DNA of 64,000 nucleotides from Bacteroidales bacterium UBA5219 (GTDB lineage Bacteria > Bacteroidota > Bacteroidia > Bacteroidales > ML635J-15), in the NCBI GenBank assembly GCA_002412425.1, contig DHVB01000054.1, positions 1 to 64,000 on the forward strand, given 5' to 3'. Positions 63,163 to 64,000 of the stretch are shown in pieces (the first letter of the stretch is position 1; every line of letters starts with the position of its first letter). The notes beneath the pieces were generated by a model. That model was not told the origin of the DNA, made no database searches, and worked only from the letters and a program-made list of their open reading frames with translations. Made by a program: the position numbers and the translations under genes.

Positions 63163-64000
63163 TTTGGAAGTTTAATTTTATTAATATCATCAATCCATTT
63201 GCGTTTTTCTTTATTAAACCTTTCCATGTGAATAGAATCAACAGGTTCTGCTGGTGGTGGTTCAAATTTAAGTGGGTCTATTTTTTTGCCATTTTCATGA
63301 ATTTCATAATGCAAGTGAGGACCAGTTGACCAGCCCGTGCTTCCTACATAACCAATAATATCTCCTTGATTTACTCTATCTCCAACCTGATATTCTCCAA
63401 ATCTCGAAAAGTGCATATATACAGTTGAATAAACGCTATTATGGCGAATTTTAACATAATTACCTGCACCAGTTCCATAAGTACGAATAACTATTGTTCC
63501 ATCAGAAGCAGCATAAACAGGAGTTCCTGTAGGTGCAGAAAAATCAACAGCTAAGTGTGGCGTAACAACATGATGAATTGGATGCATACGTGCATGAGAA
63601 TAACGCGAACCTATATGAGTATATTCTAATGGTGCTGGCATAAAAGTCTTTCGCATACTATTACCAAGTGTATCATAAAAACAAAGAACAGAGTCTTCCA
63701 CAAAAGGTATAGCCCAAAGTTCTTTTCCACCGTGATGAAAAACACCAGCTTTAATTTCTCCTAAGCCAACTCTTTCATTATCAACAAAATATTCGTCATA
63801 AATAACTTTGAACCAGTCTTGTTTTTGAAGCGAATAAAAATCAACTGTCCAAGCAAAAGTTTGAGACAAAGCCAAAGCAATATCCCAATTATAACCATTG
63901 TCAATCATTGTTTGCCAAAGCGAATATTCAATAATGCCTGAGGCAGTGTTAGTTATTGTGTCGATTTGTTTTAATGCTCTTTTAATATAAACAGTATCAG
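63159..64000 (-). CDS. M23 family metallopeptidase, 5' end cut by window edge (partial)
   Basis: The frame is open to the right edge (64000); an internal ATG at 63908 is not the start. About 280 residues are visible. An N-terminal region with SGIIEYSLWQTMIDNGYNWD and TFAWTVDFYSLQKQDWFKVI matches the OapA/M23-associated domain; then the zinc site HLAVDFSAPTGTPVYAASDG (H-x3-D), and STGPHLHYEIHENGKKIDPL with the H-x-H motif. LytM-type endopeptidase that cuts peptidoglycan cross-links in the periplasm. The tail (PPPAEPVDSIHMERFNKEKR) is charged. Overlaps the transporter end by 4 bases. Confidence 0.93.
   Translation of the reverse strand, partial: DTVYIKRALKQIDTITNTASGIIEYSLWQTMIDNGYNWDIALALSQTFAWTVDFYSLQKQDWFKVIYDEYFVDNERVGLGEIKAGVFHHGGKELWAIPFVEDSVLCFYDTLGNSMRKTFMPAPLEYTHIGSRYSHARMHPIHHVVTPHLAVDFSAPTGTPVYAASDGTIVIRTYGTGAGNYVKIRHNSVYSTVYMHFSRFGEYQVGDRVNQGDIIGYVGSTGWSTGPHLHYEIHENGKKIDPLKFEPPPAEPVDSIHMERFNKEKRKWIDDINKIKLPN

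Noticed and set aside
1..64000. CRISPR arrays, insertion sequences, prophage, rRNA genes, replication origin
   Set aside because: No regularly spaced repeats, transposase or phage structural genes, or rRNA segments were seen. rpmH and rsmG are present, but dnaA and DnaA-box clusters are not.

Overview
The window is strongly AT-rich, gene-dense bacterial DNA from a member of the Bacteroidota. The evidence is: type IX secretion (T9SS) C-terminal sorting domains of both kinds; many secreted proteins whose signal peptides end in A-Q or S-Q; the Bacteroidota promoter form TTTG-N18-22-TAnnTTTG before several genes; an almost complete lack of Shine-Dalgarno sequences except in the prfB frameshift site; and family-restricted proteins (DUF2851, DUF2797, DUF6249, SprB repeats). 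Metabolic genes point to an anaerobic or fermentative, probably protein-using organism: a full Rnf ferredoxin:NAD+ complex, both subunits of methylmalonyl-CoA mutase, a pyrophosphate-type phosphofructokinase beside an ATP-type one, and P5C dehydrogenase. The genus cannot be fixed from the sequence.

Layout. 1-9.5 kb: envelope and secreted proteins (a left-edge partial secreted protein, a small barrel, an M20 dipeptidase, a TPR protein coupled to a T9SS type B protein, DUF2851, a lipoprotein and a barrel). 9.7-13.1 kb: rpmH, rsmG, an ECF sigma factor, a glycosyltransferase and mazG. 13.1-18.6 kb: the Rnf operon, order rseC-like, rnfB, C, D, G, E, A. 18.7-23.9 kb: a two-gene operon for an Arg-gingipain-like protease and a peptidylarginine-deiminase-like enzyme, both with T9SS tails. 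24.3-29.3 kb: tRNA-Pro, trkH, yciO, a transaldolase-like aldolase and an ExbB/ExbD/TonB set. 29.3-37.7 kb: elbB, a 1568-residue SprB-repeat surface protein, xerD, aroQ, an NlpC/P60 peptidase and a PepSY-like lipoprotein. 37.8-41.8 kb: mutA-mutB. 41.9-45.5 kb: an accessory patch of small secreted proteins, one broken by a stop codon at its signal peptide end. 45.7-50.6 kb: divergent pfp and pfkA, then priA. 50.7-52.2 kb: a DUF6249 / ECF sigma / short membrane protein module. 52.2-57.8 kb: prfB (with programmed +1 frameshift), recX, DUF2797, DUF2148, a SerA-like dehydrogenase and pruA. 58-64 kb: tRNA-Gln, an rRNA pseudouridine synthase, a two-gene ATPase plus putative PD-(D/E)XK nuclease module, an AspT-type transporter and a right-edge partial M23 peptidase.

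The most interesting items are: (1) the gingipain-like and PPAD-like genes in one operon, with all catalytic positions kept; (2) the overlapping ATPase/nuclease pair, which looks like an uncharacterised defence-type module; and (3) a beta-barrel gene whose only lesion is a TAA where a CAA would be expected, exactly at the signal peptidase junction. No CRISPR array, insertion sequence, prophage or rRNA was seen. All homology statements come from reading motifs; no search was run.
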